A stretch of DNA of 64,000 nt from an uncultured Saprospiraceae bacterium (GTDB lineage Bacteria; Bacteroidota; Bacteroidia; Chitinophagales; Saprospiraceae), in contig CALDGQ010000005.1 in NCBI GenBank assembly GCA_937941765.1, positions 39,007 to 103,006 of the forward strand, given 5' to 3'. The position numbers were made by a program, and so were the translations under genes. Below the pieces are notes generated by a model. That model ran no database searches, was not told the origin of the DNA, and worked only from the letters and a program-made list of their open reading frames with translations. Position 1 is the stretch's first letter. Each line of letters begins with the position of its first letter. Of this stretch, positions 1 through 8,672 are shown piece after piece.

Positions 1-920
1 ATGAAACCGCAAAGGTTATTGTCGGTCAAGAAAAAATGATCGAAAGATTGCTACTTGGTTTATTGGCTCGCGGACATATTCTTTTGGAAGGCCTTCCTGG
101 GTTAGCGAAGACATTGGCCATTAAGACACTTTCCAAAACGATTTCGGCAAAATATAACCGAATTCAGTTTACGCCAGACCTTTTACCAGCTGATATTATC
201 GGTACAATGATTTACAATCCGAGCACCAATAAATTTACCGTTCGTCAAGGACCTATTTTTGCCAACTTCATTTTGGCTGATGAAATCAATCGTGCACCTG
301 CAAAAGTTCAAAGTGCATTGTTAGAAGGAATGCAAGAAAGGCAAGTGACCATTGGTACGGAGACTTTTTCATTGGAAGAACCATTCTTAGTATTGGCAAC
401 TCAAAATCCAATCGAACAAGAAGGAACTTATCCGTTGCCAGAAGCACAGATGGATCGTTTCATGTTGAAAGTAAAAATTGGTTATCCAGAAAAAGAAGAA
501 GAGAAAATAATTGTTCGTCGTAACATGACTGGTGATTTTGAAAAAGTAAACCAAGTTGCAACGACTCAAGAAATTTTGAAAGCTCGTGAAATTGTCCGTA
601 AAGTTTACATGGATGAAAAAATCGAACAATACATCATCGATATTGTCTTTGCTACTCGTGATCCGAAAAGTTATGGTTTAGAAAAAATTGAGCCATTGAT
701 TAATTACGGAGGATCGCCAAGAGCGAGTATCAATTTAGCATTGGCATCGAAAGCATATGCATTTTTACAAAGAAGAGGTTATGTGATACCTGAAGATGTT
801 CGTAATATTTGCCATGATGTGATGCGTCATCGTTTAGGACTAACCTACGAAGCGGAAGCGGAAAACGTTACACAAGAGGACATCATCAACCAAGTATTAA
901 ATGCGGTTGCAGTCCCTTAA
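1..920 (+). CDS. moxR: MoxR-family AAA+ ATPase (5' end cut by window edge)
   Basis: The reading frame is open from the first bases of the window (codons from position 3), and the residues before the ATG at 36 are typical MoxR sequence (VIVGQEKMIERLL), so the gene starts outside the window and that ATG is internal. Walker A is GLPGLAKT at about nt 90-113; Walker B is ILADEINR near nt 270, followed by the sensor-like ATQNPIEQEGTYPLPEAQMD stretch. MoxR ATPases act as chaperones that insert metal or assemble complexes, often with von Willebrand factor A (VWA) proteins. Here the DUF58, BatA and BatB genes follow downstream on the same strand, which is the usual moxR-bat arrangement. Confidence in family is high; the actual client is inferred. 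Confidence 0.93.
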   Translation, partial: ETAKVIVGQEKMIERLLLGLLARGHILLEGLPGLAKTLAIKTLSKTISAKYNRIQFTPDLLPADIIGTMIYNPSTNKFTVRQGPIFANFILADEINRAPAKVQSALLEGMQERQVTIGTETFSLEEPFLVLATQNPIEQEGTYPLPEAQMDRFMLKVKIGYPEKEEEKIIVRRNMTGDFEKVNQVATTQEILKAREIVRKVYMDEKIEQYIIDIVFATRDPKSYGLEKIEPLINYGGSPRASINLALASKAYAFLQRRGYVIPEDVRNICHDVMRHRLGLTYEAEAENVTQEDIINQVLNAVAVP

Positions 921-939
921 ACAAAGATGTTGGTTGCTT

Positions 940-954
940 CAAGCGTCTCGCTTG
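940..954. repeat. 15-bp perfect inverted repeat (CAAGCG-TCT-CGCTTG)
   Basis: A short GC-rich palindrome just downstream of the moxR stop, with 6-bp arms and a 3-base spacer. It is not followed by a T run, so it is a weak terminator at best. Similar small palindromes recur in other gaps of this window. Confidence 0.4.
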
Positions 955-1043
955 AGATGCTATGGAAAGATTCCAAGCATTTCAATCTAGAACTTGAATC
1001 AATATTTTGAAATAAATTCAACGACATCGTTCAATCAAAAACT

Positions 1044-2366
1044 ATGACCTTAATAAGAACTTTCACCCTCCTATTTTTCTTATGTTTTTCGTTCTCTAGC
1101 AATGCGCAGATTGTAGACAAAGAAATTTCTGCCTTATTTAAAAAGCCAAAAAATATCAAATGGTTACGCCATTATCAAGGTACGGTAGATGATATGAAAA
1201 AAGTAAATATCGCATTGGCTTTTGATGGCAATCAATGTAAAGGCGTCATGGAATATGTTTCTTCCAAAGAAAAAGTCAACTTGAATGGAAGTATCAAAAA
1301 AGGGAAACTAAAACTAGAAGAAGTGAATGGTAGTCAAGTAACTGGATATATTGAAGGTTCCTTTGACAAAGACTTAATCAATGCAGAATGGAGCAACTTT
1401 GATCATACCGTAGGTGGACAAATTACGGCAGTGGAAATTGACTATCTCAAAAAAGCTGAAATCGTAAAAGAGAATTGGATAAGAGTTTACAAGGGATTTG
1501 TCAATAGCAAACCTGCGGAAGTATTGTTATACAAAATTGACAACACGCAAGTTCATGGTCAAATTTATTTTAATGATGAACACAAGAGCTACAACCTGAA
1601 AGGCGAGTTTAGCACGGACAATGTATTTAATGTCGAACTCTTTGACAACAACTACAAAAAAGATGGCGAAATTAAAGCTGAACTTACATCAGGAAAATTC
1701 CTAAAAGGATTTTATAAAGACAAGAATGGAAAGAAAACTAGTTCTTCTTTAGAGTTACATCGCAAACTAACTATGGAATCTATTGAGTATGGCGATTTTC
1801 AATCCAGTTATGATGTCTATTATCCAATTAGTGGAAATGAAAAATTCAATACCTGGTTTAATAAATATGTTGAAGGATTTTTAAATTCATGTCGTGTAAA
1901 AACTAGCCATTTGAAAAAAGATTCCAAGAAAGCTGATAATAGAATGACCAATCGATCCAATGCATGGACGGACATCAGCTACTATTCTGATTTTATTATT
2001 AGCGGTGGTGTTACCTTCAATAAGTCTTGGTCTGATGAGCAAGAAATCAAGTCTTTCAATTATGATTTGTATTCTGAAAAAGAAATCACTTTGAAATCTA
2101 TTTTTCAAGAAGGGTTTGATTTAGAAAAATTGATTCAAAAAGAAATAAGAGTTGGTCTCAAAAATAACGAGCTAAACAAAGATAGTGATTTTAGAAAATG
2201 GATTAAGAAAGAAACTTTTGGAAATTTTACGATCCGAAAAGATGGCATTAATTTCAGTACTGACTTTAATGCACTTTATGGAAAACAAAGTGTTACCATT
2301 CCATTCGGAAAATTAAAACCATATATCAAAAAAGAAAGTGCAGTTTATCGACTGACTTCAAATTAA
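1044..2366 (+). CDS. Secreted protein with possible DUF3298-like C-terminal region, unknown function
   Basis: A 440-residue protein with a clear N-terminal signal peptide (hydrophobic stretch to about residue 21, SSNAQ cleavage site). The first two thirds contain two similar stretches (about residues 35-130 and 140-240) in which glycine-rich beta strands alternate with charged residues, suggesting an internal duplication of a beta domain. The last 190 residues, with FNYDLYSEKEITLKSIF and a final FGKLKPYIKK, resemble the DUF3298/RsiV-like fold of secreted or anchored bacterial proteins. It lies between moxR and the DUF58 gene in the same orientation, 123 bp after moxR and 20 bp before the next gene, so it is probably transcribed with the bat genes. 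Function unknown. Confidence 0.7.
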   Translation: MTLIRTFTLLFFLCFSFSSNAQIVDKEISALFKKPKNIKWLRHYQGTVDDMKKVNIALAFDGNQCKGVMEYVSSKEKVNLNGSIKKGKLKLEEVNGSQVTGYIEGSFDKDLINAEWSNFDHTVGGQITAVEIDYLKKAEIVKENWIRVYKGFVNSKPAEVLLYKIDNTQVHGQIYFNDEHKSYNLKGEFSTDNVFNVELFDNNYKKDGEIKAELTSGKFLKGFYKDKNGKKTSSSLELHRKLTMESIEYGDFQSSYDVYYPISGNEKFNTWFNKYVEGFLNSCRVKTSHLKKDSKKADNRMTNRSNAWTDISYYSDFIISGGVTFNKSWSDEQEIKSFNYDLYSEKEITLKSIFQEGFDLEKLIQKEIRVGLKNNELNKDSDFRKWIKKETFGNFTIRKDGINFSTDFNALYGKQSVTIPFGKLKPYIKKESAVYRLTSN

Positions 2367-2386
2367 TACCATTTAGATTTAGATCA

Positions 2387-3256
2387 ATGGAAACTAGTGA
2401 GCTATTAAAAAAAGTTCGGAAAATTGAAATCAAAACGAAAGGCCTAAGTAGTCAGATTTTTTCTGGTGAATACCAAAGTGCTTTCAAAGGTCGTGGTATG
2501 TCTTTCAGTGAAGTCCGCCCCTACCACTATGGCGATGATGTTCGTAATATTGACTGGAACGTAACCGCTCGTACTGGAGATGCGCATGTCAAAGTTTTTG
2601 AAGAAGAAAGAGAATTGACCTTGATGTTATTGGTAGATATTTCTGCATCCCAAGCTTTTGGTGCTTCTGAAGAAACCAAAAATGAAGTGGTTACTTTGAT
2701 TTCTGCTGTTCTTGCTTTTTCTGCTACTAATAATAATGACAAAGTCGGTTGTATATTTTTTACAGATAGAATTGAAAAATTTATTCCACCGAAAAAAGGA
2801 AAACAACACATCCTCAGAATCATTCGTGAGTTATTAGATTACCAACCAGCAGGTAAAAAAACCAGCCTCAAAGTTGCACTAGAATATTTGAACAACGTAA
2901 TCAAGAAGAAGTGTATCACTTTCATTTTATCTGATTTCGTTTCTGAAAAATATGATGCAGCTTTAAAGATTACCGCAAGACGTCATGATGTCATTGGCAT
3001 CCATATGTATGACCAAACTGAAAAGGAACTTCCAAATGTTGGATTGATACGTTCTTACGATATGGAGACTGGTCAGGAAAATATAATCGACACTTCTAGT
3101 AAAGCAGTACGTCAAAAACATGCACAGGCATTTGAAGATAATTTCAAATATTTCACTACCAACTTCAATAAATGTGGAGCCGATTATATTTCGCTGGAGA
3201 CCAAAGAGTCTTACGTAAATGCATTACTTAAATTTTTCAAAAAGCGAGGTAGATAA
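2387..3256 (+). CDS. DUF58 domain protein of the moxR-bat cluster
   Basis: A 289-residue cytoplasmic protein matching DUF58 over its whole length. The hallmark segment SEVRPYHYGDDVRNIDWNVT (about residues 42-61) is present, followed by a VWA-like region beginning at LMLLVDISAS with a MIDAS-like DxSxS variant (DISAS) and ending in FILSDFVSEKYDAAL. DUF58 proteins are regularly encoded beside MoxR ATPases and VWA proteins and are thought to be their partners. The stop codon abuts the next gene's ATG directly (TAA then ATG at 3257), so the two are likely translationally coupled. No membrane segment is seen. Confidence 0.92.
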   Translation: METSELLKKVRKIEIKTKGLSSQIFSGEYQSAFKGRGMSFSEVRPYHYGDDVRNIDWNVTARTGDAHVKVFEEERELTLMLLVDISASQAFGASEETKNEVVTLISAVLAFSATNNNDKVGCIFFTDRIEKFIPPKKGKQHILRIIRELLDYQPAGKKTSLKVALEYLNNVIKKKCITFILSDFVSEKYDAALKITARRHDVIGIHMYDQTEKELPNVGLIRSYDMETGQENIIDTSSKAVRQKHAQAFEDNFKYFTTNFNKCGADYISLETKESYVNALLKFFKKRGR

Positions 3257-4903
3257 ATGAAGCATTGGGTACTCTATATAATATGTCTTTTCCTTTGTAA
3301 TTCGCTTTTTGGTCAAGTGACGGTGACAACTCAACTGAGTCCTCCTCCATACAAAAGTGGTCAGCCGATAAAAATGCGTGTAGAAATCAAGCATCAAAAA
3401 GATGTTGAGATTAAGGAATTTATAACCGAACAAATTCTTGATGTATTCAAAATCCAAAATGAACCAAGTGATTTTAAGACGGTTCAAAATGGGTCGCAAG
3501 TCGTTTTGCAAAAAGACATCGTGATCATTCCAAAAAAATATGGAGATCTTATGCTTTCTGCGGTCATGGCAGGTTATACTTTGAATGGAAAAGAAAAGAT
3601 TGCTTTTTCAAAATATAAAAAAGTAGTTGTTCAAGATTCAGGAGGAGGAGAGCCAGAAAAAACTTCAGTCACTCCAATAGATCAAAGTGTTGCTATGATG
3701 AATGAAATGATAGCTGGCATGAACAACAAAGGTCCTGAAGAAATAGGAGGTGGTCTAGCAGGCAACGCTTCTTCTAGTCCTCCAATTGGAAGCGATCCAA
3801 TCGCCAACCCATACGGAGAAATAAAAGACATCAAACCAATTGTCGAAGAACCTTTAAGATTCTCAGATTTCCTCCCCTACTTGATTGCCATTTTTATTTT
3901 GGTCGCTTTAATTTCTGCCATCTTCCATTTTCTCAACAAAAGAAAACAACCAGAAGCAGCACCTGAAACTGAAGTTTGGGTTCCAGCACATCAGACAGCA
4001 CTTGCTGGTTTGACGGAATTAAAAAACAAACAACTTTGGCAAAATGGAGAAGTCAAAGCTTATCAAACAGAGTTGACACGTATCATCAGACAGTATCTTG
4101 AAAATCGTTTTGAAATTAATGCACTCGAAATGACTTCTGATGATATCGTATATCATTTGAAAAAGAAAACTTCTGTTTCTGATCCGCAACAAGGGAAGGT
4201 AAAAGATATTTTGCAAATTGCGGATTTGGTCAAATTCGCCAAAGCCAATCCACCTGTCAACATCAATGAACAGTTTTGGAGTGATGCTGAAAATTTTGTC
4301 CAAGAAACGAAGACAGATGAAATTCCACTTTCATTTTTAGAAAGACAACCTGGTTATCAAGCGGAGCAAGGTGCAATGCAAAAAGGAGCAGCAGTCGCTG
4401 GAATCGTAGGAGCAACCACTACCGGAGTAGGACTTACCAACACCTTATCCACAGACATGTTGGCAAGTCGAATCAAACGGTTTGTAGCAATGATTATAGA
4501 TAGCATTTGTTTCAGTTTATTGTATACCCTAATTTCTACTTCGATGTTTTTCTTAATTGGAGTTGAGAATTTTTCAGCAACGGCAGCGATTCTATTTTAT
4601 GTCATATTGCTATCGATGGTATTTGTTGTTTACTGGCTAATTTTCGGTTACTTCAATGCAAATCATCGACAAACATTGGGCAAGAAAGCACTGGGTATTG
4701 TGGTAACCGACAAAGAAGGAGGACCATTGCCATTAAGTAAAGCAAGTATGCGTTCGCTGATTTATTTTGCGGAGAGCATCATTTTTCTACCTATACTTTG
4801 GATTTTCTTTGACAAGGAAAAACAAACTCTACACGACAAAGCTGTGAATAGCATAGTGATCAAAAAAGAATTTAAAAAAGAGGCAGCTGCAACTAATGTT
4901 TAG
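3257..4903 (+). CDS. Bat-locus membrane protein: secreted beta domain, TM segment, cytoplasmic helical domain and C-terminal RDD domain
   Basis: A 548-residue protein. Residues 1-19 form a signal peptide; about 20-126 are a BatD-like beta domain beginning VTVTTQLSPPPYKSGQPI; about 130-200 are a low-complexity linker; 206-227 are a membrane segment; about 245-350 are a charged helical region (LTRIIRQYLENRFEINALEM) like the cytoplasmic tail of BatD/DUF4381-type proteins. Residues about 400-540 are an RDD domain with several hydrophobic helices and the motifs RIKRFVAMIIDS and RQTLGKKALGIVV. Bat-locus proteins normally lack an RDD domain, so this looks like a fusion. It overlaps batA by 8 bp. The frame is continuous. 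Function beyond membership of the Bat complex is inference. Confidence 0.8.
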   Translation: MKHWVLYIICLFLCNSLFGQVTVTTQLSPPPYKSGQPIKMRVEIKHQKDVEIKEFITEQILDVFKIQNEPSDFKTVQNGSQVVLQKDIVIIPKKYGDLMLSAVMAGYTLNGKEKIAFSKYKKVVVQDSGGGEPEKTSVTPIDQSVAMMNEMIAGMNNKGPEEIGGGLAGNASSSPPIGSDPIANPYGEIKDIKPIVEEPLRFSDFLPYLIAIFILVALISAIFHFLNKRKQPEAAPETEVWVPAHQTALAGLTELKNKQLWQNGEVKAYQTELTRIIRQYLENRFEINALEMTSDDIVYHLKKKTSVSDPQQGKVKDILQIADLVKFAKANPPVNINEQFWSDAENFVQETKTDEIPLSFLERQPGYQAEQGAMQKGAAVAGIVGATTTGVGLTNTLSTDMLASRIKRFVAMIIDSICFSLLYTLISTSMFFLIGVENFSATAAILFYVILLSMVFVVYWLIFGYFNANHRQTLGKKALGIVVTDKEGGPLPLSKASMRSLIYFAESIIFLPILWIFFDKEKQTLHDKAVNSIVIKKEFKKEAAATNV

Positions 4904-5903
4904 TTTAATCGGAAATATCAATTTTGTAAATCCACTTTTTTTCCTCCTGTTATTGTTGGTCCCAATATTGGCTGTCTGGTACTTTTTGAAAAGAGGAAAA
5001 CGTTTTCCATTATTAAGAATGTCGGCGAATGGAGCCAATGGAGTCACTACTTCATTGAGAGGAAAATTCAGAGCATTGCTTCCAATTCTTAGAATACTGA
5101 GTATCGCTGCATTAGTGATTGCGATGGCGAGACCACAAGAAATTTTGAAAGAAGAAGAAGTCAAAGCGGATGGAATTGATATTGTTTTAGCTATGGATTT
5201 ATCGAGTAGTATGTTGGCGCAAGATTTTCAGCCAGATCGATTAGAAGTTAGTAAGGCAGTAGCAATTGAATTTGTAGAAAAAAGGAAACATGATAGAATT
5301 GGGTTAGCTGTTTTTGCAGGTGAGAGTTTTACCCAATGTCCTTTGACCACCGATCATCGGGTTGTTCAAGAATTTTTGAGCAGTCTCCAATGTGGCATGC
5401 TAGAAGATGGAACTGCAATTGGAATGGGATTGGCGACCGCAGTCAATCGCTTAAAAGATAGTGAAGTCAAAAGTAAAGTTGTCATTCTACTAACGGATGG
5501 TGTCAATAATCAAGGATATGTTAAACCGATTACTGCTGCGGAAATTGCTAGAGAATTTGAGGTAAAAGTATACACAATTGGTGTTGGTTCAACAGGGCAA
5601 GCACGTTCTCCAGTAAGAAGAAGACAAAATGGGCAATATATTTTCGGGATGTCCAAAGTTGAAATTGATGAAGCGTTATTGACAAAGATTTCAGAAATGA
5701 CAGGCGGAAAATATTTCCGTGCGACTACTGCCGAAAATTTACAAAGAATTTATGACGAAATAGATCGTTTAGAAAAAACAGAAATTGAAGTCACGAGTTT
5801 TAATAGATACAATGAAGAATTTTATCCGTTTGTTTTCATCGCGATTCTCTTTTTGTTAATTGAGGTATTGTTGAGATATACGGTGTTGCGGGTGATTCCT
5901 TAA
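4896..5903 (+). CDS. batA: BatA, membrane-anchored VWA domain protein
   Basis: A 335-residue protein with an N-terminal membrane helix (about 12-31), a second (about 60-78), a VWA domain (about 94-285) and a C-terminal helix (about 312-330), the usual BatA layout. The metal-ion-dependent adhesion site is intact: DLSSS at residues 101-105, the threonine of PLTTD, and the aspartate of LLTDG. BatA proteins were described as part of the Bacteroides aerotolerance operon; the molecular role is still poorly defined. The ATG overlaps the end of the preceding gene by 8 bp. Next gene, batB, follows after 190 bp. Confidence 0.93.
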   Translation: MFSLIGNINFVNPLFFLLLLLVPILAVWYFLKRGKRFPLLRMSANGANGVTTSLRGKFRALLPILRILSIAALVIAMARPQEILKEEEVKADGIDIVLAMDLSSSMLAQDFQPDRLEVSKAVAIEFVEKRKHDRIGLAVFAGESFTQCPLTTDHRVVQEFLSSLQCGMLEDGTAIGMGLATAVNRLKDSEVKSKVVILLTDGVNNQGYVKPITAAEIAREFEVKVYTIGVGSTGQARSPVRRRQNGQYIFGMSKVEIDEALLTKISEMTGGKYFRATTAENLQRIYDEIDRLEKTEIEVTSFNRYNEEFYPFVFIAILFLLIEVLLRYTVLRVIP

Positions 5904-5952
5904 GTAGATATTTGGACTTTTAGAGGTTTAGATTTTTGGATGCTTGGTCTTC

Positions 5953-5988
5953 AAAGGAAATTTTGGTTTTGAATTAAGCATTTCCTTT
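5953..5988. repeat. Inverted repeat in the batA-batB gap
   Basis: An 8-bp perfect stem (AAAGGAAA / TTTCCTTT) with a 20-base loop in the 190-bp gap between batA and batB. It is not followed by a T run, so it is unlikely to be an efficient terminator. The gap also carries phrases such as atttggacttttagaggttt that recur, inverted, near 28,455-28,495. Confidence 0.3.
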
Positions 5989-6093
5989 AGGCATTTTGGG
6001 ATAATTCTTATTCAAATAAAAAGGATATGTCTAAATATCAAATCCCGCGTCATAACGATATAAACCAATTTTTAAACTTTAAACAAAACATTC

Positions 6094-7122
6094 TTGTTCA
6101 GATTCGAAACATACGAGCACTTATACGCATTAATCGGGATTCCAATCTTGATTATACTGTTTTTCATATTCTGGTCAAAGCGCAAAAAGGCGATTGAAAC
6201 CTTAATCAGCAGTAACCTAATGCAACGCGTGGCACCCTATGCATCTGCCAACAAACACTTTTTAAAATTTGGTCTAGTGACCTTTGCCTTGTTGTTTCTC
6301 ATCATCGGATATGCCAATCCTCAATGGGCAGGTAAACGACAAAAGATACAAAGCAAAGGAGTAGATGTGTTTATTGCGATTGATATTTCCAACAGTATGC
6401 TAGCAGAGGATGTTAAACCTAGCCGAATGGAACGTGCGCAACGATTTGCACAAAACCTAGTCAACGAATTAAAAGGAGAAAGAATTGGAACCATCATTTT
6501 TGCAGGAAGTGCTTATTTGCAAATGCCTTTGACAACGGATTATGCAGCAGCACAAATGTTTGTCAAAAGTGCGAACCCAAATCTAGCACCATCACAAGGA
6601 ACTGCGATTGAAGAAGCAATTGATTTGGCAGAAAGAAATTTTGAAGAAGATAGTAAGCATCACAAGTCGATGATTATTATTTCTGACGGAGAAAATCATG
6701 AACCAGAAGCGATTCAAAGAGCAAAAGAAGCCAATCAAAATGGGTTGTTGATTTATACGGTTGGAGTTGGAACAGAAGCAGGCGGTTTGATTCCAGTTAT
6801 TGAAAATGGTCGGAGAGCTTTCAAAAAAGATAAGACAGGAACGACAGTAAAAACTACTCTGAATGAACAGATGCTTAGAGATTTGGCGGATGCAGGTCGT
6901 GGAGAATATTACAACTTGAACTCTGGCAATCAAATTGTAACTGCCATTAAAAAAAGAATTGACAAGATTGAGAAACGAGAATTGGAACATCAATCGTTTA
7001 CAGATTATGAAAGTTACTTTCAATATTTTATAGGATTTGGATTATTACTTTTAGTCATCGATTTTCTAATCGGTTTTAGAAAAAGTAAAGTGATGGAAGA
7101 GAAAGATATTTTCAGTATTTGA
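6094..7122 (+). CDS. batB: BatB, membrane-anchored VWA domain protein (TTG start)
   Basis: A 342-residue BatB with N-terminal helix (about 12-27), second helix (about 58-72), VWA domain (about 90-285) and C-terminal helix (about 310-328). MIDAS residues are intact: DISNS at 97-101, MPLTTD, and ISDGEN. The protein begins at a TTG codon; translation from it gives MFRFETYEHL, matching the usual BatB N-terminus, and no upstream in-frame ATG gives a better start. BatA and BatB are paralogues expected to act together at the inner membrane facing the periplasm. batC follows after 20 bp. Confidence 0.9.
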   Translation: MFRFETYEHLYALIGIPILIILFFIFWSKRKKAIETLISSNLMQRVAPYASANKHFLKFGLVTFALLFLIIGYANPQWAGKRQKIQSKGVDVFIAIDISNSMLAEDVKPSRMERAQRFAQNLVNELKGERIGTIIFAGSAYLQMPLTTDYAAAQMFVKSANPNLAPSQGTAIEEAIDLAERNFEEDSKHHKSMIIISDGENHEPEAIQRAKEANQNGLLIYTVGVGTEAGGLIPVIENGRRAFKKDKTGTTVKTTLNEQMLRDLADAGRGEYYNLNSGNQIVTAIKKRIDKIEKRELEHQSFTDYESYFQYFIGFGLLLLVIDFLIGFRKSKVMEEKDIFSI

Positions 7123-7142
7123 TAATTTGAACTGAACTAATT

Positions 7143-7928
7143 ATGAAAAAATTTATAATTCTATTTGTACTTTTTACAGTATACACTTCTATTTCTTTTG
7201 CACAAAGTGAACATAAACTATTGCGCAAAGGAGACAATGCTTATTTCAATCAGGATTTTACAAATGCGGAAGAAAATTATCGGAAAGCACTTGAAAAAAA
7301 GGGGGAAGCTCAACACGGTAGTTACAATTTAGGAAATGCGATTTACAATCAGCAACGTTTTGAAGAAGCAGCCAAGCATTATGAAAGAGCTGCAGAAACT
7401 GCAACCGATCCTACTTTAAAAAGTAATGCTTATTACAACTTGGGCAACACGCATTTCCAAGCACAAGATTTTGAAAAAAGTATTGAATCTTATATCAAAT
7501 CACTAGAGACCAATCCAGAAGATCCAGACACACAACATAATTTAGATCTAGCCAGAAAAATGAAAGAGCTGCAGCAACAACAGCAGCAGCAACAACAGGA
7601 TCAGGAGCAAAACGAAGATCAAGAGCAACAAGAACAGGATCAGCAACAACAGCAACAGCAGCAGCAAGAGGGAGAAAAACAAGAAGAGCAGGATAAAGAA
7701 AAAAGTGAAGAAGAACAGCAGCAAGAACAAGAAGAACCACAAGAAGGTGAACAAGATAAAGAAATGGAGGAAGGTTCTGAAGAACAACAAAGCTACGGTG
7801 AAGAAAAAGATCTGAACAAAGAAGAAGCAATGGAGCTGCTAAAAATCATGGATGATGAAGAGAAAAAAGTCCAAGAGAAAATGAGAAAAGCGCAAGGCAG
7901 TAAAGGGAAGAAGGATAAGGATTGGTAG
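7143..7928 (+). CDS. batC: BatC, secreted TPR protein with glutamine/glutamate-rich tail
   Basis: A 261-residue protein with a signal peptide (about 1-20), three tetratricopeptide repeats (about 25-55, 59-88 and 94-128) with the usual YNLGN motifs, and an extremely Q/E/D-rich tail from about residue 142 to 240 including runs of 7-9 glutamines. This is the standard BatC architecture; tail length varies between species. TPRs likely bind the VWA proteins BatA/BatB. The repetitive CAG/CAA/GAA coding region is liable to length change and explains the leucine-rich reading frames on the opposite strand. It ends the left bat block; batD and batE do not follow. Confidence 0.92.
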   Translation: MKKFIILFVLFTVYTSISFAQSEHKLLRKGDNAYFNQDFTNAEENYRKALEKKGEAQHGSYNLGNAIYNQQRFEEAAKHYERAAETATDPTLKSNAYYNLGNTHFQAQDFEKSIESYIKSLETNPEDPDTQHNLDLARKMKELQQQQQQQQQDQEQNEDQEQQEQDQQQQQQQQQEGEKQEEQDKEKSEEEQQQEQEEPQEGEQDKEMEEGSEEQQSYGEEKDLNKEEAMELLKIMDDEEKKVQEKMRKAQGSKGKKDKDW

Positions 7929-8672
7929 CGGGAATTGAACCGCAGAATATCGAATCTTGAATGTCGAATGTCGAAATGGAAGACGTGTCCTTGTTACGTG
8001 TCCATGCAGGGATATTCAGGAGTAACAAATTCCGTCTTTTTGAATTATTTTGGATGCACTAAATACGATTTACATATATTCTGAATAATCATCAATATCC
8101 CTGCTTTTTCTTTTTTTGAATTTTGGTTGGCTAAAAGGAATAAGCCGTTTCACGGTTCACTTGAATCAAATGTCCTCTGGGACTTTTGATTTCGTTCATG
8201 TCGAACATATAAAATCGGCCTCCCGTTACAAAATCCAAGTTTATGTTTGTCTTAACTTAATTTGTAACAATTTGAATACGTTGTTTAATTTTAACGTAAT
8301 TACCCCGTTTTATTGGGTTTCTACGTAAAATTGATGCATTATCCCAAAAAAATTAGAATCCAACTACTTGGTTATCAATGTTTTGTCTACTTCTGAATAC
8401 CCCCATGTATGCTGCCCGAGCAACAATCCCTCCTTTTTTAAAACTACCGTTTATATATAAGTTGAAAAAACTCCAACGGAGCGTCATCAAATAGCCTAGT
8501 GCGATAGCGGTAGGTTATTTGATGTCGCTCCGAATGTTTTGGCGCGTATTTTTGTGTCAAAAATCGTGTCAAAACACTTCTTGAAGGTTTAATTTTTTAT
8601 CTAACTAGAGATGTGTATAAACCGAGCAATCGGGATTAGAGGATGCCTACATGTTGCACTAGAAGACAGGGA
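7929..8672. other. 744-bp gene-free region between batC and a histidine kinase
   Basis: I see no credible gene here. The left end carries a tandem phrase (gaatcttgaatgtcgaatgtcgaa, about 7947-7972) of a type common in Bacteroidota intergenic DNA. A large palindrome lies at 8478-8531. Near 8555-8575 the short phrase GTGTCAAAA occurs twice. The short open frames here lack signal, family or start support. Confidence 0.6.
8478..8531. repeat. Long imperfect palindrome, 21-bp arms
   Basis: Left arm 8478-8498 and right arm 8511-8531 pair over 21 positions with one T:T mismatch and one G:U-type pair, leaving a 12-base loop. The left end overlaps a smaller palindrome, CTCC-AAC-GGAG, at 8471-8481. No T run follows, so it is not a typical terminator; a REP-like or MITE-like repeat, or a structured RNA, is more likely. 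Confidence 0.65.

Noticed and set aside
7495..7830. Leucine/valine- and leucine/phenylalanine-rich open frames opposite batC
   Set aside because: They are the complement of the Q/E codon runs of batC and have no start context or family.
8116..8328. Short open frame in the gap after batC
   Set aside because: TTG-initiated, no recognisable domain, and unlike neighbouring genes in codon use.
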